DNA of 64,000 nt, from positions 1 to 64,000 of the forward strand of contig NZ_BBYM01000006.1 in NCBI RefSeq assembly GCF_001570405.1, in the 5' to 3' direction. The translations under genes were made by a program, and so were the position numbers. Of the stretch, positions 7,885 through 16,380 are shown piece by piece (the stretch's first letter is position 1; every line of letters begins with the position of its first letter). Source of the stretch: Microtetraspora niveoalba. Lineage in GTDB: Bacteria > Actinomycetota > Actinomycetes > Streptosporangiales > Streptosporangiaceae. The notes beneath the pieces are model-generated. The model was not told the DNA's origin. It did not search any database and was given only the letters and a program-made list of their open reading frames with translations.

Positions 7885-9999
7885 GTGCGTGCGTTACAGG
7901 GGTGGTTCGCCGCCTTTTGCGGCACGCTGCCCGCCCCGTCGGGAACCGCGGCGAGCGTGCCGGGAAACGGGTGCGGTCGGTTGCGACGAGTTCTCGCAAC
8001 TTTCCTGACCGCCGGCGGCTCTCACAGGTATGCGATACGCGATCTTTCGGTACACGACCATGGCCGGGCCCGGTCACTTACGGGCGCCGTTTCCCTCTCA
8101 CCTCGATGGCAGTACGGGCTGCCGGGCGGCGGGGGTGGCACGTTGCGCGTTCATCTAGGCATCGCGGCCGGGCGCGCCGGTGTCCCACTGCCGCTCGAGG
8201 CCCTCACCGCGGCCCGGGAGGCCATAACGCGGGCCTTCCCGGTGCCCGCCGAAACCGTCGTCGCGCAGGAATGGCATTCCGCGCGCGGCGACATCTCGCT
8301 GCTCTCCTGGTCCAACGAACCGGAAGACCACGGGCTGCCGGTGATGCTGCGGCGTGACGGCCGGGTGGCGGGCATCACGGGACATCTCGGCAGGCCGTCA
8401 GGCGCCGACACGCTGCTCGCGGCCTCGCGGCTGGGCGAGACGGCCGGCCGTACCGGCGGCTGCTTCTCGGTCCTGCGGGCCTGCGACGACGATCTGACCG
8501 CGGCGACGGGCAGCACGGGAGCCTGCCCGATCTTCCATGCGGAGACTTCGGAGATCCACGTCGTCGGCACCCGTGCCCTGCTGGTCCACCTGGTCGCGCG
8601 GGCCGCCCGGACCGGATCGGCACGGCCCGAGATCGTCTGGGACCTGCCGGCTCTCGAGTCGATGGTGCGGACGGGGTACTTCCTCTCCGACGAGACCCCC
8701 TTCGAGGGTGTGACGGCGTTGCCACCCGGCGCCGAGATCAGGGTCGCCGGCGGTCGCCGCGTGATCACCGTCGTCCCGCTCCCGGCGGCGCGTCCCATGC
8801 CGGCGTCCAGGCGCGACATCCGCGCCCAGGTCGGCGAGCTGGCCGACGCGTTGCTTTCGTCCGTCGAGCCGCTGCTCGCCACGGCCGAGCCGGTACGGCT
8901 CTCGCTCACCGGCGGACGCGACAGCCGGCTGCTCGCCGCCCTGCTGCACGGCGCCGACATCCCCTTCGTCGCCACGACCAGCGGGAACGACGGCGACCCG
9001 GACGTGGAGCTCGCGCGGCGCGTCGCCGCGGCGCTGGGCGTCGAGCATCGCGTCCACCGGCCGAAACGGTCCCCGGACGGAGAGAGCGTCGTCGTCCCGC
9101 ATCCGCTGGTTCGCGCGCACAACGTCCGGTACGCCTGCGAGGGCATGCTGTCGGCGTACGAGAACGTGCCGGGGCCGGCGCGCTTCGATCCGGCGCCGCG
9201 CATGTCGGGCCACGGCGGGGAGATCCTGCGCGCCGGTTTCCTGCACAACCAGGAGGACCCCGGCCACAAGGCGGTCAGGCGCCGGATGGAGGGCTTCTAC
9301 ACGAAGAACGCGGACCTGCTGACCGAGCGGGCCAGGGAGCACGCCGAGGCGCTGGCCTCCCCGTGGCTGGCCCGGTGCGACGAGAACCCGGCCGAGGCGC
9401 TCGACCACTTCTACGTCACGTATCGCGTCGGGCGGTGGCACGCCGCCTCGCGCGCCTCGCTGCTGCGTACGAGCAATCCGATCCCGCCGTTCCTGGACAA
9501 CCGCGTCGTCCGCGCCGCGCTCAGCATGGACCCGCTGTGGCGGCGTTCCGAGGACGTCGTCCACCGGGTGATCGACCACTTCGCGCCGGAACTGCGCGGC
9601 ATCCCGATCGAGGGAAGGCCGTGGCGTTTCGAGGCGGAGCGTTCCGACCACGGCTTCGTCAACCGGATCCTGCGCCGGCGCGCGCGGGCCCGGCCTCCCG
9701 TCGCCGGCGCAACGGGTGGAGCGGTCGCCGGGAAGCCGTGGAACTGGCGGTTGAAGCCGTCCGAGGAACTGGCCGGCCTGCTGCGCGCCGGCATCGCCGC
9801 CCCAGGTGAGGAGCGGGTACGCGAGAGCCTGGCGCGTCTCGTCGAGGGCGACGAGCTCGGCCGGTTTCTCGCGATCCTCCCGCGGCGGCGGATGGACGTG
9901 GTCTGGAACCTGTACACGGTCGCGACCATGATGGCCGACGCGTTCTCGGACCCCTCCCCGCTCCGGCTCGCGTCGCTGCGGATCCCCCGCCCGGACTGA
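7885..9999 (+). CDS. asparagine-synthetase-like protein, start uncertain
   Basis: Up to 704 aa. The C-terminal half has the ATP-pyrophosphatase domain of asparagine synthetase B, beta-lactam synthetase and lasso-peptide cyclases: PP-loop LSLTGGRDSRLLAAL, then SGHGGEILRAGF and NPIPPFLDNRVVRAALSM. The N-terminal half keeps vestiges of the glutamine-amidotransferase sandwich (TGACPIFHAETSEIHVVGTRALLVHL) but I see no N-terminal catalytic cysteine, so ammonia from glutamine is unlikely. It may adenylate a carboxylate and form an amide on an unknown substrate. The first ~85 codons are poorly biased (TTA, CTT, TCT, TAT) with no ribosome site at GTG 7885; TTG 8143 after GGGGGTGG is an alternative. 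No RiPP precursor, RRE/PqqD or leader peptidase gene is adjacent. Rarer codons throughout hint at transfer. Confidence 0.7.
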   Translation: MRALQGWFAAFCGTLPAPSGTAASVPGNGCGRLRRVLATFLTAGGSHRYAIRDLSVHDHGRARSLTGAVSLSPRWQYGLPGGGGGTLRVHLGIAAGRAGVPLPLEALTAAREAITRAFPVPAETVVAQEWHSARGDISLLSWSNEPEDHGLPVMLRRDGRVAGITGHLGRPSGADTLLAASRLGETAGRTGGCFSVLRACDDDLTAATGSTGACPIFHAETSEIHVVGTRALLVHLVARAARTGSARPEIVWDLPALESMVRTGYFLSDETPFEGVTALPPGAEIRVAGGRRVITVVPLPAARPMPASRRDIRAQVGELADALLSSVEPLLATAEPVRLSLTGGRDSRLLAALLHGADIPFVATTSGNDGDPDVELARRVAAALGVEHRVHRPKRSPDGESVVVPHPLVRAHNVRYACEGMLSAYENVPGPARFDPAPRMSGHGGEILRAGFLHNQEDPGHKAVRRRMEGFYTKNADLLTERAREHAEALASPWLARCDENPAEALDHFYVTYRVGRWHAASRASLLRTSNPIPPFLDNRVVRAALSMDPLWRRSEDVVHRVIDHFAPELRGIPIEGRPWRFEAERSDHGFVNRILRRRARARPPVAGATGGAVAGKPWNWRLKPSEELAGLLRAGIAAPGEERVRESLARLVEGDELGRFLAILPRRRMDVVWNLYTVATMMADAFSDPSPLRLASLRIPRPD

Positions 10000-10186
10000 G
10001 CGCGGCCCTCGCCGGCCACGACGGTCAGGAGTGGCCGGCGTCGAGCCCGCCCAGTTGGTCGATGACGTCCGAACCATCGACGGTCACCGTGCGGAAACGG
10101 CTCCCCGGGGTCGGGCTCAGGAGGCGCCCCCGGGGCGGCGAAGCGCACGCCGCGGACCTTTTCGCGGCACTCCTTAGACTCCGGCT

Positions 10187-10918
10187 GTGGAAAGCGACGA
10201 ACTCGACGCCGTAAGCGTCCTGAACGACCCCCTCCGGCGGAAGCTGTACCGCTTCGTGGCGGCGCGCGGGCGCGAGGTGGGCCGGAACGAGGCGGCCGAG
10301 GCCCTCGGGATCCAGCGCACCCTCGCGGCCTTCCACCTCGACAAGCTGGCCGACGCCGGCCTCCTCGAAGCGGACTTCCGGCGCCTCGGCGACCGGACGG
10401 GTCCGGGGAGCGGCCGCCCGGCCAAGGTCTACCGGAGGGCCAGGGCGGAGCGGATCGTGAGCCTGCCGCCTCGGGACTACCGCACGCTCGCGCTGATCCT
10501 GGCCGAAGCGGTCGACCTCCTCGGAGCGGAGGAGCGGGCCGAGGAGGCCGCGCGCCGGGCGGGCGAGCGGCTGGCCCGGGCAGCCTTCCCCGAAGACGGC
10601 GACGGGGCGGCGAGCGGCGCTGTCGCGGCCGGTGGGCGGCCCGCCTCCTCTGTCGGCGCCGGTGTGGCGGGGGGTGGCCGGGTGGCCGCGCTGCTCGCGG
10701 AGCGCGGCTACGAGCCGTACGAGGAGGAGGGCCGGATCCGGCTGCGCAACTGCCCCTTCCACGCCTCGGCGGAGCGGCATCCGCTGCTCGTGTGCTCGAT
10801 GAACCTGGCGCTCTGCCAGGGCGTGCTCGCGGCGCTGGGCGAGCCGGAGGACGCGGCGGAACTGGACCCGCGCCCGGGGGAGTGCTGTGTCGCGATTTCT
10901 AAAACTAATGAGAGTTGA
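10187..10918 (+). CDS. winged-helix regulator with C-terminal cysteine cluster (SufR-like)
   Basis: 243 aa. Residues ~5-65 are an ArsR/MarR-like winged helix (VLNDPLRRKLYRFV, NEAAEALGIQRTLAAFHLDKL, ADAGLLEADFRR). The C-terminal part holds NCPFH, LVCSMNLALC and GECCV, a His/Cys arrangement of the kind used for an iron-sulfur cluster or metal in SufR-like regulators. A Gly/Ala/Ser-rich insertion (about residues 145-165) separates the halves. TAGACT (10175-10180) lies 6 nt before the GTG, so the transcript is probably leaderless. The DUF3291 gene follows after 33 bp and is the natural candidate target or partner. Metal or redox sensing is inferred from the cysteines only. Confidence 0.8.
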   Translation: MESDELDAVSVLNDPLRRKLYRFVAARGREVGRNEAAEALGIQRTLAAFHLDKLADAGLLEADFRRLGDRTGPGSGRPAKVYRRARAERIVSLPPRDYRTLALILAEAVDLLGAEERAEEAARRAGERLARAAFPEDGDGAASGAVAAGGRPASSVGAGVAGGGRVAALLAERGYEPYEEEGRIRLRNCPFHASAERHPLLVCSMNLALCQGVLAALGEPEDAAELDPRPGECCVAISKTNES

Positions 10919-10951
10919 CATAGAAAGCGTGATCGCGGAAAGCTGGGCGGC

Positions 10952-11407
10952 ATGCATCTCGCCCAGCTGAACGTCGCGCACATGCTCGCGCCGCTCGACA
11001 CTCCCCAACTCGCCGACTTCGTCGCCAACCTCGAACCCGTCAACGCGCTCTCCGACGTGGCCCCCGGCTTCGTCTGGCGGCTCAAGGGCGGCGATCTGCC
11101 GACCGACACGGTGAAGCACGACTACGGGGACGAGCTGCTGATCAACTTCTCGGTGTGGGAGTCACGCGAGACGTTGTGGAACTTCGTCTACCGCAGTCCG
11201 CACCTGCCGGTGATGAAGCGCCGCCGCGAGTGGTTCGCGCGGGCGGCCGTGCCGTACACGGTGATGTGGTGGATCCCCGAGGGTCACGTCCCGACCCTGG
11301 AGGAGGGGATGGGGCGGCTGGGCCTGCTCCGCGCCCAGGGGCCCGGCCCGGAGGCGTTCACGTTCAAGGAGTTCTACGAGCCCGACGGCACCCTCGCCCC
11401 CGCCTGA
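10952..11407 (+). CDS. DUF3291 family protein
   Basis: A 151-aa soluble protein matching the DUF3291 family: an AQLNVAHML opening strand, PGFVWRLKGGD, LLINFSVWESRETLWNFVYRSPHLPVMKRRREWF, and a WWIPEGHVPTLEEGMGRLGLLRAQGP ending. These are small ferredoxin-like/ABM-type dimers of unknown chemistry, sometimes suspected to be monooxygenase relatives; no catalytic role can be assigned here. It is 33 bp downstream of the Cys-rich regulator, on the same strand and probably cotranscribed. A TTGACA at 10915-10920, overlapping the regulator's stop, may be an extra internal -35 but has no clear -10 partner. Confidence 0.85.
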   Translation: MHLAQLNVAHMLAPLDTPQLADFVANLEPVNALSDVAPGFVWRLKGGDLPTDTVKHDYGDELLINFSVWESRETLWNFVYRSPHLPVMKRRREWFARAAVPYTVMWWIPEGHVPTLEEGMGRLGLLRAQGPGPEAFTFKEFYEPDGTLAPA

Positions 11408-11522
11408 CGGGCACGAGAACCGGGTCGTACCGTCCTCCACGCCGGAAAGTCACGCCCCGGGCCGCCGCACCGGCGGAGTGCCGACGGGGCGGGTGGACGC
11501 AGCGGGGCGCACGAACGTGAAA

Positions 11523-11538
11523 GGCCCCCACTGGGGCC
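11523..11538 (-). terminator. terminator for the DUF3866 gene
   Basis: Read on the minus strand, GGCCCC-AGTG-GGGGCC is a 6-bp perfect stem followed by TTTC. It lies 58 bp past the stop of the DUF3866 gene in the convergent gap with the DUF3291 gene and may act in both directions. Confidence 0.6.
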
Positions 11539-11595
11539 GTGCAGACGCGGCAGGGCCGCTGTGGGGGAGTGCCGGGCCAGGGCCCGGCGGGGTGG

Positions 11596-12723
11596 TCAGG
11601 CGAGGAGGGAGGCGGCGTGGCGGCCGGCCGCCGCCGAGGCCAGGAAGCAGGCCAGGTCCTCGTCGAGCCCCCGGCCCATGGTGGAGAGCCGCACCGGGCT
11701 GCGCCGCAGCGCCTCGTACAGGCCGTCCACGGGCACGCCGACCAGCTCGTGCCGTGCCGCGAGCGCCCGGGCCTGCCCGGCCACCCGCCCGCCGAACTCG
11801 CCCGGCAGCTCGGGGACCACGACCTGCGCCCGGGCGAGCGCGACCCGGCCGTACGCGGTGAGCGAGTGGTGGGACACCCCCAGATGGCGCTCCCGCTGAT
11901 CGCCCTCGCTCACCCGGAGCGCGGCCACCGGCCGCCCGCCCAGAACGGCCGCCGCGTTGACGGCCTCGCCCGCCGACACCCCGGAGAAGCCCCAGCGCGT
12001 TCCGGTGCCGAGGTTGCCCGGGCCCTGCGCGACGACCGCCACGTCCGCGCCCAGGACGTGCCGGGCCGCGAGCAGGCCGGTGTGCAGGGTGACCGCCTCC
12101 ACGTCGCCGCCGAACGCCTGGCCCGTGGTGACCACACCGCACAGCCAGTCCAGCTCGCGCAGCCGGGCGCACGACATGGAGAACCAGGCGGGGAGGGCCC
12201 CGCCGTCCGGCATCACGTACGCGACGCGGGGGTGCGGGCCGGGCCAGGGGACGTCGCCGCCCCCGTCCCCGGCGCCGGAGGACCCCGAGGCGGAGCGGGC
12301 CGCGTCGAACAGGCCGCAGAGCACGGCCGGCAGGGCCGAGTGCAGGTCCGCGACGATCACGGGCATCCCGTCGATCGAGTCGGCGTCCCTGAGGATCCGG
12401 TGGTGGGGGGAGTCCTGCTCGTCCGCGCCGAGGACCGTCGCCTGCAGCGGCGTGTACCTCGCCTTCACCAGATGGCCCGGTCCCGAAGGATCTTGTGGCA
12501 AACGGTCCGGAACGGCGACCACCATGGCGTAACCTCCCGTACCGAGGCCCATGGCGAGCGCGGTCGTGTTCAGCAGCACCGTGTCGCCGGGCTCAGGACG
12601 ACCGACCAGCGGGGGATAGGCCAGCGCCCGGCACTCTCCCTCCGGGACGGTGACGTCCAGCTCCATGGCCCCCGGCCATTCCCGCCGGACCCGGAGCACC
12701 TCGCCCTTGCGCCATCTGATCAC
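11596..12723 (-). CDS. DUF3866 family protein
   Basis: 375 aa, a family conserved in actinobacteria next to pafB. Visible signatures: an IRWRKGEVLRV opening, RALAYPPLVGRPEPGDTVLLNTTALAMGLGTGGYAMVVA, LHSALPAVLCGLF, GALPAWFSMSCARLRELDWLCGVVTTGQAFGGDVEAVTLHTGLLAA, a VVAQGPGNLGTGTRWGFSG loop and GVSHHSLTAYGRVALARA. Function is unknown. I choose GTG 12723 rather than the longer frame because TACCCT ends 7 nt upstream (leaderless) and the family normally begins with the IRW segment. It diverges from pafB, with 62 bp between the starts. Confidence 0.85.
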   Translation of the reverse strand: MIRWRKGEVLRVRREWPGAMELDVTVPEGECRALAYPPLVGRPEPGDTVLLNTTALAMGLGTGGYAMVVAVPDRLPQDPSGPGHLVKARYTPLQATVLGADEQDSPHHRILRDADSIDGMPVIVADLHSALPAVLCGLFDAARSASGSSGAGDGGGDVPWPGPHPRVAYVMPDGGALPAWFSMSCARLRELDWLCGVVTTGQAFGGDVEAVTLHTGLLAARHVLGADVAVVAQGPGNLGTGTRWGFSGVSAGEAVNAAAVLGGRPVAALRVSEGDQRERHLGVSHHSLTAYGRVALARAQVVVPELPGEFGGRVAGQARALAARHELVGVPVDGLYEALRRSPVRLSTMGRGLDEDLACFLASAAAGRHAASLLA

Positions 12724-12785
12724 GTCGCAAAGGGTAGCGTTCAGCACGGAAGACGGGCGTACCGAATGGGCGGAGGGGAGGCACG

Positions 12786-13727
12786 GTGTCCCGGCGGAAG
12801 ACCGAGCGGCTGCTCAATCTGGTGATCTGCCTGCTCGCGACCCATCGGCCGCTGAGCGCCGAGCAGATCAGGCAGGCCGTCCCGGGGTACGACCCGGACA
12901 ACGACGAGGCGTTCCAGCGCATGTTCGAGCGCGACAAGAACGAGCTGCGCGAGATCGGCATCCCCATCGAGGTCCACAAGGACCCCTGGGACGACGATCC
13001 GGGCTACCGGATCGTCCGCGAGTCGTACGAGCTTCCCGAGATCACCCTGGAGCACGACGAGGCGGCGGTCATCGGGCTGGCCGCGCAGGTGTGGCAGCGG
13101 GCCAGCCTGGCCGAGGCGGCCAGCGGCGCCCTGCTCAAGCTGCGGGCGGGCGGCGTGCGCGCCGACCTCTCCCCGAGCCCGCTCGAACTGCGGGTGGACA
13201 CCCGCGACCCGGCGTTCCCCACGCTGTGGGAGGCGGTCAGGGACCGGCGGGCCGTGACGTTCGGCTACCGGCGGGCGACCGGCGAGTCGGTGCTGACCCG
13301 CGTCGTCGAGCCGTGGGGCGTGGTGAGCCGCCGGGGCCGGTGGTACGTCGTCGGGCACGACCGCGACCGGGGCGCCTCCCGGGTCTTCCGGCTCAGCCGC
13401 GTCGTCGGCGCGGTCACCCCGATCGGCCGGCCCGGCAGCGTGACCGTGCCGGAGGGCGTGGACCTGCGCGCCATGGTCTCCTTCCAGGAGATGGGCGTCG
13501 AGCGGACCGCCCTCATCAGGGTCCGCCGGGGCACCTGCCTCGGCCTGCGGCGCTCCGCCCAGGCGGTGCGGTCCGGCCCGGACGGCTGGGACGAGGCGGA
13601 GCTGACCTTCTCCGACCCCGAGTGGCTCGCCGGGTGGATCGCCAGCCTCGGCTCCGACGCGGTGGTCGTCGAACCGCCGGACGCGCGCGAGGCCGTGATC
13701 CGCAGACTGAAGGGGGCGCTCCAGTGA
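12786..13727 (+). CDS. pafB: WYL-domain DNA-damage response activator PafB
   Basis: 313 aa. PafB pairs with PafC to form the transcription activator that drives the LexA-independent DNA-damage response from RecA-NDp-type promoters. The N-terminal ~90 residues are a winged helix-turn-helix (ERLLNLVICLLATHRPLSAEQIRQAVPGY, RDKNELREIGIPIE). Residues ~145-225 are the WYL domain (VTFGYRRATGES, VEPWGVVSRRGRWYVVGHDRDRGASRVFRLSRVVGA), and the C-terminal WCX domain follows. A GGAGGGGAGG stretch precedes the GTG. pafC follows after a 73-bp gap with its own ribosome site, so the pair is probably cotranscribed. Confidence 0.95.
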   Translation: MSRRKTERLLNLVICLLATHRPLSAEQIRQAVPGYDPDNDEAFQRMFERDKNELREIGIPIEVHKDPWDDDPGYRIVRESYELPEITLEHDEAAVIGLAAQVWQRASLAEAASGALLKLRAGGVRADLSPSPLELRVDTRDPAFPTLWEAVRDRRAVTFGYRRATGESVLTRVVEPWGVVSRRGRWYVVGHDRDRGASRVFRLSRVVGAVTPIGRPGSVTVPEGVDLRAMVSFQEMGVERTALIRVRRGTCLGLRRSAQAVRSGPDGWDEAELTFSDPEWLAGWIASLGSDAVVVEPPDAREAVIRRLKGALQ

Positions 13728-13800
13728 CCGCCCCCGCGGCCCTCGGGCGTACGAACGCCGCAGGGCCCGAACGCCACGCCGTCCGAAGGGGGAACGAGCG

Positions 13801-14754
13801 ATGAGCTCCGACCGGCTGCCGCGCCTTCTCGCGCTGGTGCCGTACCTGATGTCGCACCCGGGCGCCGAGGTGCCCGAGGTGGCCGAGCTGTTCGGCCTGT
13901 CGGAGAAGCAGCTCATCGACGACCTCCAGCTCGTGTGGATGTGCGGGCTCCCCGGCCACACCCCCGGCGACCTGATCGACGTCTCGTGGGACGGCGGCGA
14001 GATCCTGATCGACAACGCCGACACCATCGCCCGGCCGCTCAAGCTCGGCGTGGACGAGGCGAGCGCCCTGCTCGTGGCGTTGCGGATGCTCGGCGAGCTG
14101 CCCGAGTTCAGGGACATGGACGTGCTCGGCCGCGTGATCGCGAAGCTGGAGAGCGCGGCGGGCGAGGGCGCGGCCACGGTCAGCGCGCAGGTCCAGGTGG
14201 AGATCGGCGCGGCGCCCGGCGCGCACGCCGTGATCACGGACGCGGCGCGGCGGGGCAGGCGGCTGTCGCTGAGCTACTACGTGCCCGGCCGGGACGAGAT
14301 CACCCCCCGCGAGGTGGACCCGATCCGGGTCGTGCTCGTGGACGGCAGGCACTACCTCGAAGGCTGGTGCTACCGGGCCGAGGCCATGCGGATGTTCCGC
14401 GTCGACCGGATCGTCGAGGTGGAGGTCCTCGACGTGCCGGCCGACCCTCCGGCCGGGGCCGAGCCGATGGACGTCGCCGAAGGGGTGTTCCGGCCGTCCG
14501 AAAGCGATGAGCTCGTCGAGCTGGAAGTGACCCCCATGGGCCGCTGGGTCGCGGAGTACTACCCCTGCGAGGAGGTCACCGAGCTGGGCGAGGGCCGCCT
14601 GCGGGTCACCCTCCGTGTCCGCGACCAGTCCTGGCTCGTACGGCTCGCGCTCCGGCTGGGCGAGAACGGCAGGGTGCTCGCGCCCGCGTCCCTGGCCGAG
14701 CAGGTCGCGGGCGCCGCGCGGCAGGCCCTGGCCAACTACGAACGCGTGGCCTGA
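13801..14754 (+). CDS. pafC: WYL-domain DNA-damage response activator PafC
   Basis: 317 aa, the partner of PafB and similarly built. The N-terminal winged helix reads LLALVPYLMSHPGAEVPEVAELFGLSEKQLIDDLQLVWMCGLPG. The WYL domain (about residues 150-220) has LSLSYYVPGRDEITPREVDPIRVVLVDGRHYLEGWCYRAEAMRMFRVDRI, and the C-terminal WCX domain ends in a basic/hydrophobic helix. A GGGGGAACG ribosome site precedes the ATG. A modest 7-bp hairpin (GCCTCGG/CCGAGGC, 14763-14783) follows the stop and may attenuate readthrough into the tat genes. Confidence 0.95.
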   Translation: MSSDRLPRLLALVPYLMSHPGAEVPEVAELFGLSEKQLIDDLQLVWMCGLPGHTPGDLIDVSWDGGEILIDNADTIARPLKLGVDEASALLVALRMLGELPEFRDMDVLGRVIAKLESAAGEGAATVSAQVQVEIGAAPGAHAVITDAARRGRRLSLSYYVPGRDEITPREVDPIRVVLVDGRHYLEGWCYRAEAMRMFRVDRIVEVEVLDVPADPPAGAEPMDVAEGVFRPSESDELVELEVTPMGRWVAEYYPCEEVTELGEGRLRVTLRVRDQSWLVRLALRLGENGRVLAPASLAEQVAGAARQALANYERVA

Positions 14755-14807
14755 GCGGGCCGGCCTCGGTCAACGGCCGAGGCGGGACGTCGGTACGATT
14801 GCGCGTC

Positions 14808-14996
14808 ATGATCTGGATCTCCACCGCGGTCGGGCTGGCCGTCATCGGCCTCGCCGTGCTCGGCGTCCTGGCGTCCCGGGTCTTCGTCGCGGCGCGCGGC
14901 CTGAGCCGGGAGCTGGACAGGACGCGGCAGCGGCTGGAGCGCCACTCAGGCGAATTTCGGGTGCGGATAGGGACCAACCAGGACGGGCATGGGTGA
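14808..14996 (+). CDS. small single-span membrane protein
   Basis: 62 aa: an N-terminal hydrophobic helix (IWISTAVGLAVIGLAVLGVLASRVFVAA) followed by a short charged amphipathic segment (SRELDRTRQRLERHSGEFRVRIG). The ATG is taken at 14808, 8 nt after TACGAT (leaderless-like); a TTG start 9 nt earlier is possible. It fills the conserved gap between pafC and tatA, where other actinobacteria also appear to carry a tiny membrane protein (from memory). Function unknown. Confidence 0.65.
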   Translation: MIWISTAVGLAVIGLAVLGVLASRVFVAARGLSRELDRTRQRLERHSGEFRVRIGTNQDGHG

Positions 14997-15060
14997 AGAC
15001 TGCCCACCGCACCGCGTACCATCGGGGCTGAGGTACTCCCTGCTCTGCTAAGGATGCGTT

Positions 15061-15417
15061 ATGGGCAACTTGGGCCCCACTGAGCTGATCATCATCGCCG
15101 TGGTCGTACTGCTCCTGTTCGGCGCCAAGCGGCTGCCGGACACGGCGAAGGCGCTGGGCCAGTCCCTGCGGCTCTTCAAGCGGGAGACCGCGAAGCTCCG
15201 CGACGACGACGCGGGCGCCAACGCCGAGGCCACCGTGGTCAAGGCGCAGGCCGAGCCGGTCGCGTCGCAGCCGCAGCAGGTCACCGCCGCCTCGTCCGTC
15301 GAGGAGCGGCTCCGGGCGCTGGAGGAGGAGAACCAGCGTCTGAAGAAGGCCGCCGCCGAGCCCACGGTCAACGGTGTGCCGGTCTCGCAGGTGCAGAAGG
15401 ACCAGTCGTCGAGCTGA
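15061..15417 (+). CDS. tatA: Sec-independent translocase subunit TatA
   Basis: 118 aa. TatA polymerises to open the twin-arginine export pore for folded proteins. It has the standard N-terminal membrane helix ([39 protein letters not shown]) with the FGxxRLP-type hinge and amphipathic helix. The tail is unusually coiled-coil-like near residues 82-100 ([19 protein letters not shown]). tatC follows after 28 bp, giving a tatAC operon; no tatB is visible here, though actinobacteria often place it elsewhere. Confidence 0.95.
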   Translation: MGNLGPTELIIIAVVVLLLFGAKRLPDTAKALGQSLRLFKRETAKLRDDDAGANAEATVVKAQAEPVASQPQQVTAASSVEERLRALEEENQRLKKAAAEPTVNGVPVSQVQKDQSSS

Positions 15418-15445
15418 TCTCCCTCCCCGCCGTAAGGATCCCCAG

Positions 15446-16306
15446 ATGGCGCTGCTGAAGCGGTCCAGCACGGCCGCCCCCGCCGGCGACGACGGTCGCA
15501 TGACCCTCATGGAGCACGTCCGCGAGCTGCGCAACCGCCTGGTCAAGATGATCCTGGCCGTGCTCGTCGGCACGATCGTCGGATTCGTTTTCTTCGACCC
15601 CATCTGGACCTTCATGACGGGGCCGTTCTGCCGGCTTCCCGAGGCGTACAAGCTCAACGGCGGCACCGGCTGCACGTTGGTCGTGCACGGCGTGCTGGAC
15701 GGGTTCTTCATCAACCTGAAGGTCGCGGCGATCTTCGGCGCGGTCGTGAGCGCGCCGGTCTGGATCTACCAGATCTGGGCGTTCGTCACCCCGGGCCTCT
15801 ACCAGAACGAGCGGCGCTACTCGCTGGCCTTCCTCGGCCTGGCCATTCCGCTGTTCGGCGCGGGTGCCGCTCTCGCGTACTTCACCCTGGACAAGGGCCT
15901 CGCACTGCTGCTGGGGTTCGTCCCGATGAACGCCGTCCCGCTGATCGACGTGGGCGACTATCTCGGGTTCCTGATCATGATGCTCCTCATCTTCGGCATC
16001 TCGTTCCTGATGCCGTTGCTGATGGTGTTCCTCAACATCCTCGGGGTGCTGCGGTTCAAGACGGTCGCCAAGCACCAGCGGATGATCGTCTTCGGGTTCT
16101 TCGTCTTCGCCGCGGTCGCCACGCCGAGTCAGGACCCGTTCACCATGCTGGCGCTGGCCATGCCGATGGTGCTGCTGTTCTTCGCCGCCGAGGGGATCAT
16201 GTACTTCCGTGACCGCAAGCGCGACGCGGAGGAGGCCGCCCGGGCCAAGGCCCTCGAAGAGGAGCTCGACGGGGCGCCCGCCGCCGCCGCCGACGACGAC
16301 TGGTAG
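15446..16306 (+). CDS. tatC: Sec-independent translocase subunit TatC
   Basis: 286 aa, the receptor for twin-arginine signal peptides. The cytosolic N-terminus carries MTLMEHVRELRNRLVKM with the conserved Glu/Arg residues, and about six hydrophobic spans follow. The FVTPGLYQNERR loop after helix 2 and the FVFAAVATPSQDPFTMLALAMPM segment are family signatures. The start is ATG 15446 after AAGGAT; upstream in-frame codons overlap tatA and lack family sequence. The C-terminus is a charged Glu/Arg/Ala tail. Confidence 0.95.
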   Translation: MALLKRSSTAAPAGDDGRMTLMEHVRELRNRLVKMILAVLVGTIVGFVFFDPIWTFMTGPFCRLPEAYKLNGGTGCTLVVHGVLDGFFINLKVAAIFGAVVSAPVWIYQIWAFVTPGLYQNERRYSLAFLGLAIPLFGAGAALAYFTLDKGLALLLGFVPMNAVPLIDVGDYLGFLIMMLLIFGISFLMPLLMVFLNILGVLRFKTVAKHQRMIVFGFFVFAAVATPSQDPFTMLALAMPMVLLFFAAEGIMYFRDRKRDAEEAARAKALEEELDGAPAAAADDDW

Positions 16307-16380
16307 GCGCGCGTCCGGTTCCCCCGGGGGAGATCGCTCAGGGCCTCGACTGGGGGGATTCGTCCGGGTAGGTTCCGGGT

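Noticed and set aside
7600-10186. Lasso-peptide or other RiPP cluster around the asparagine-synthetase-like gene
   Set aside because: No precursor-like short ORF with a credible leader/core, no PqqD/RRE protein and no transglutaminase-type leader peptidase is adjacent.
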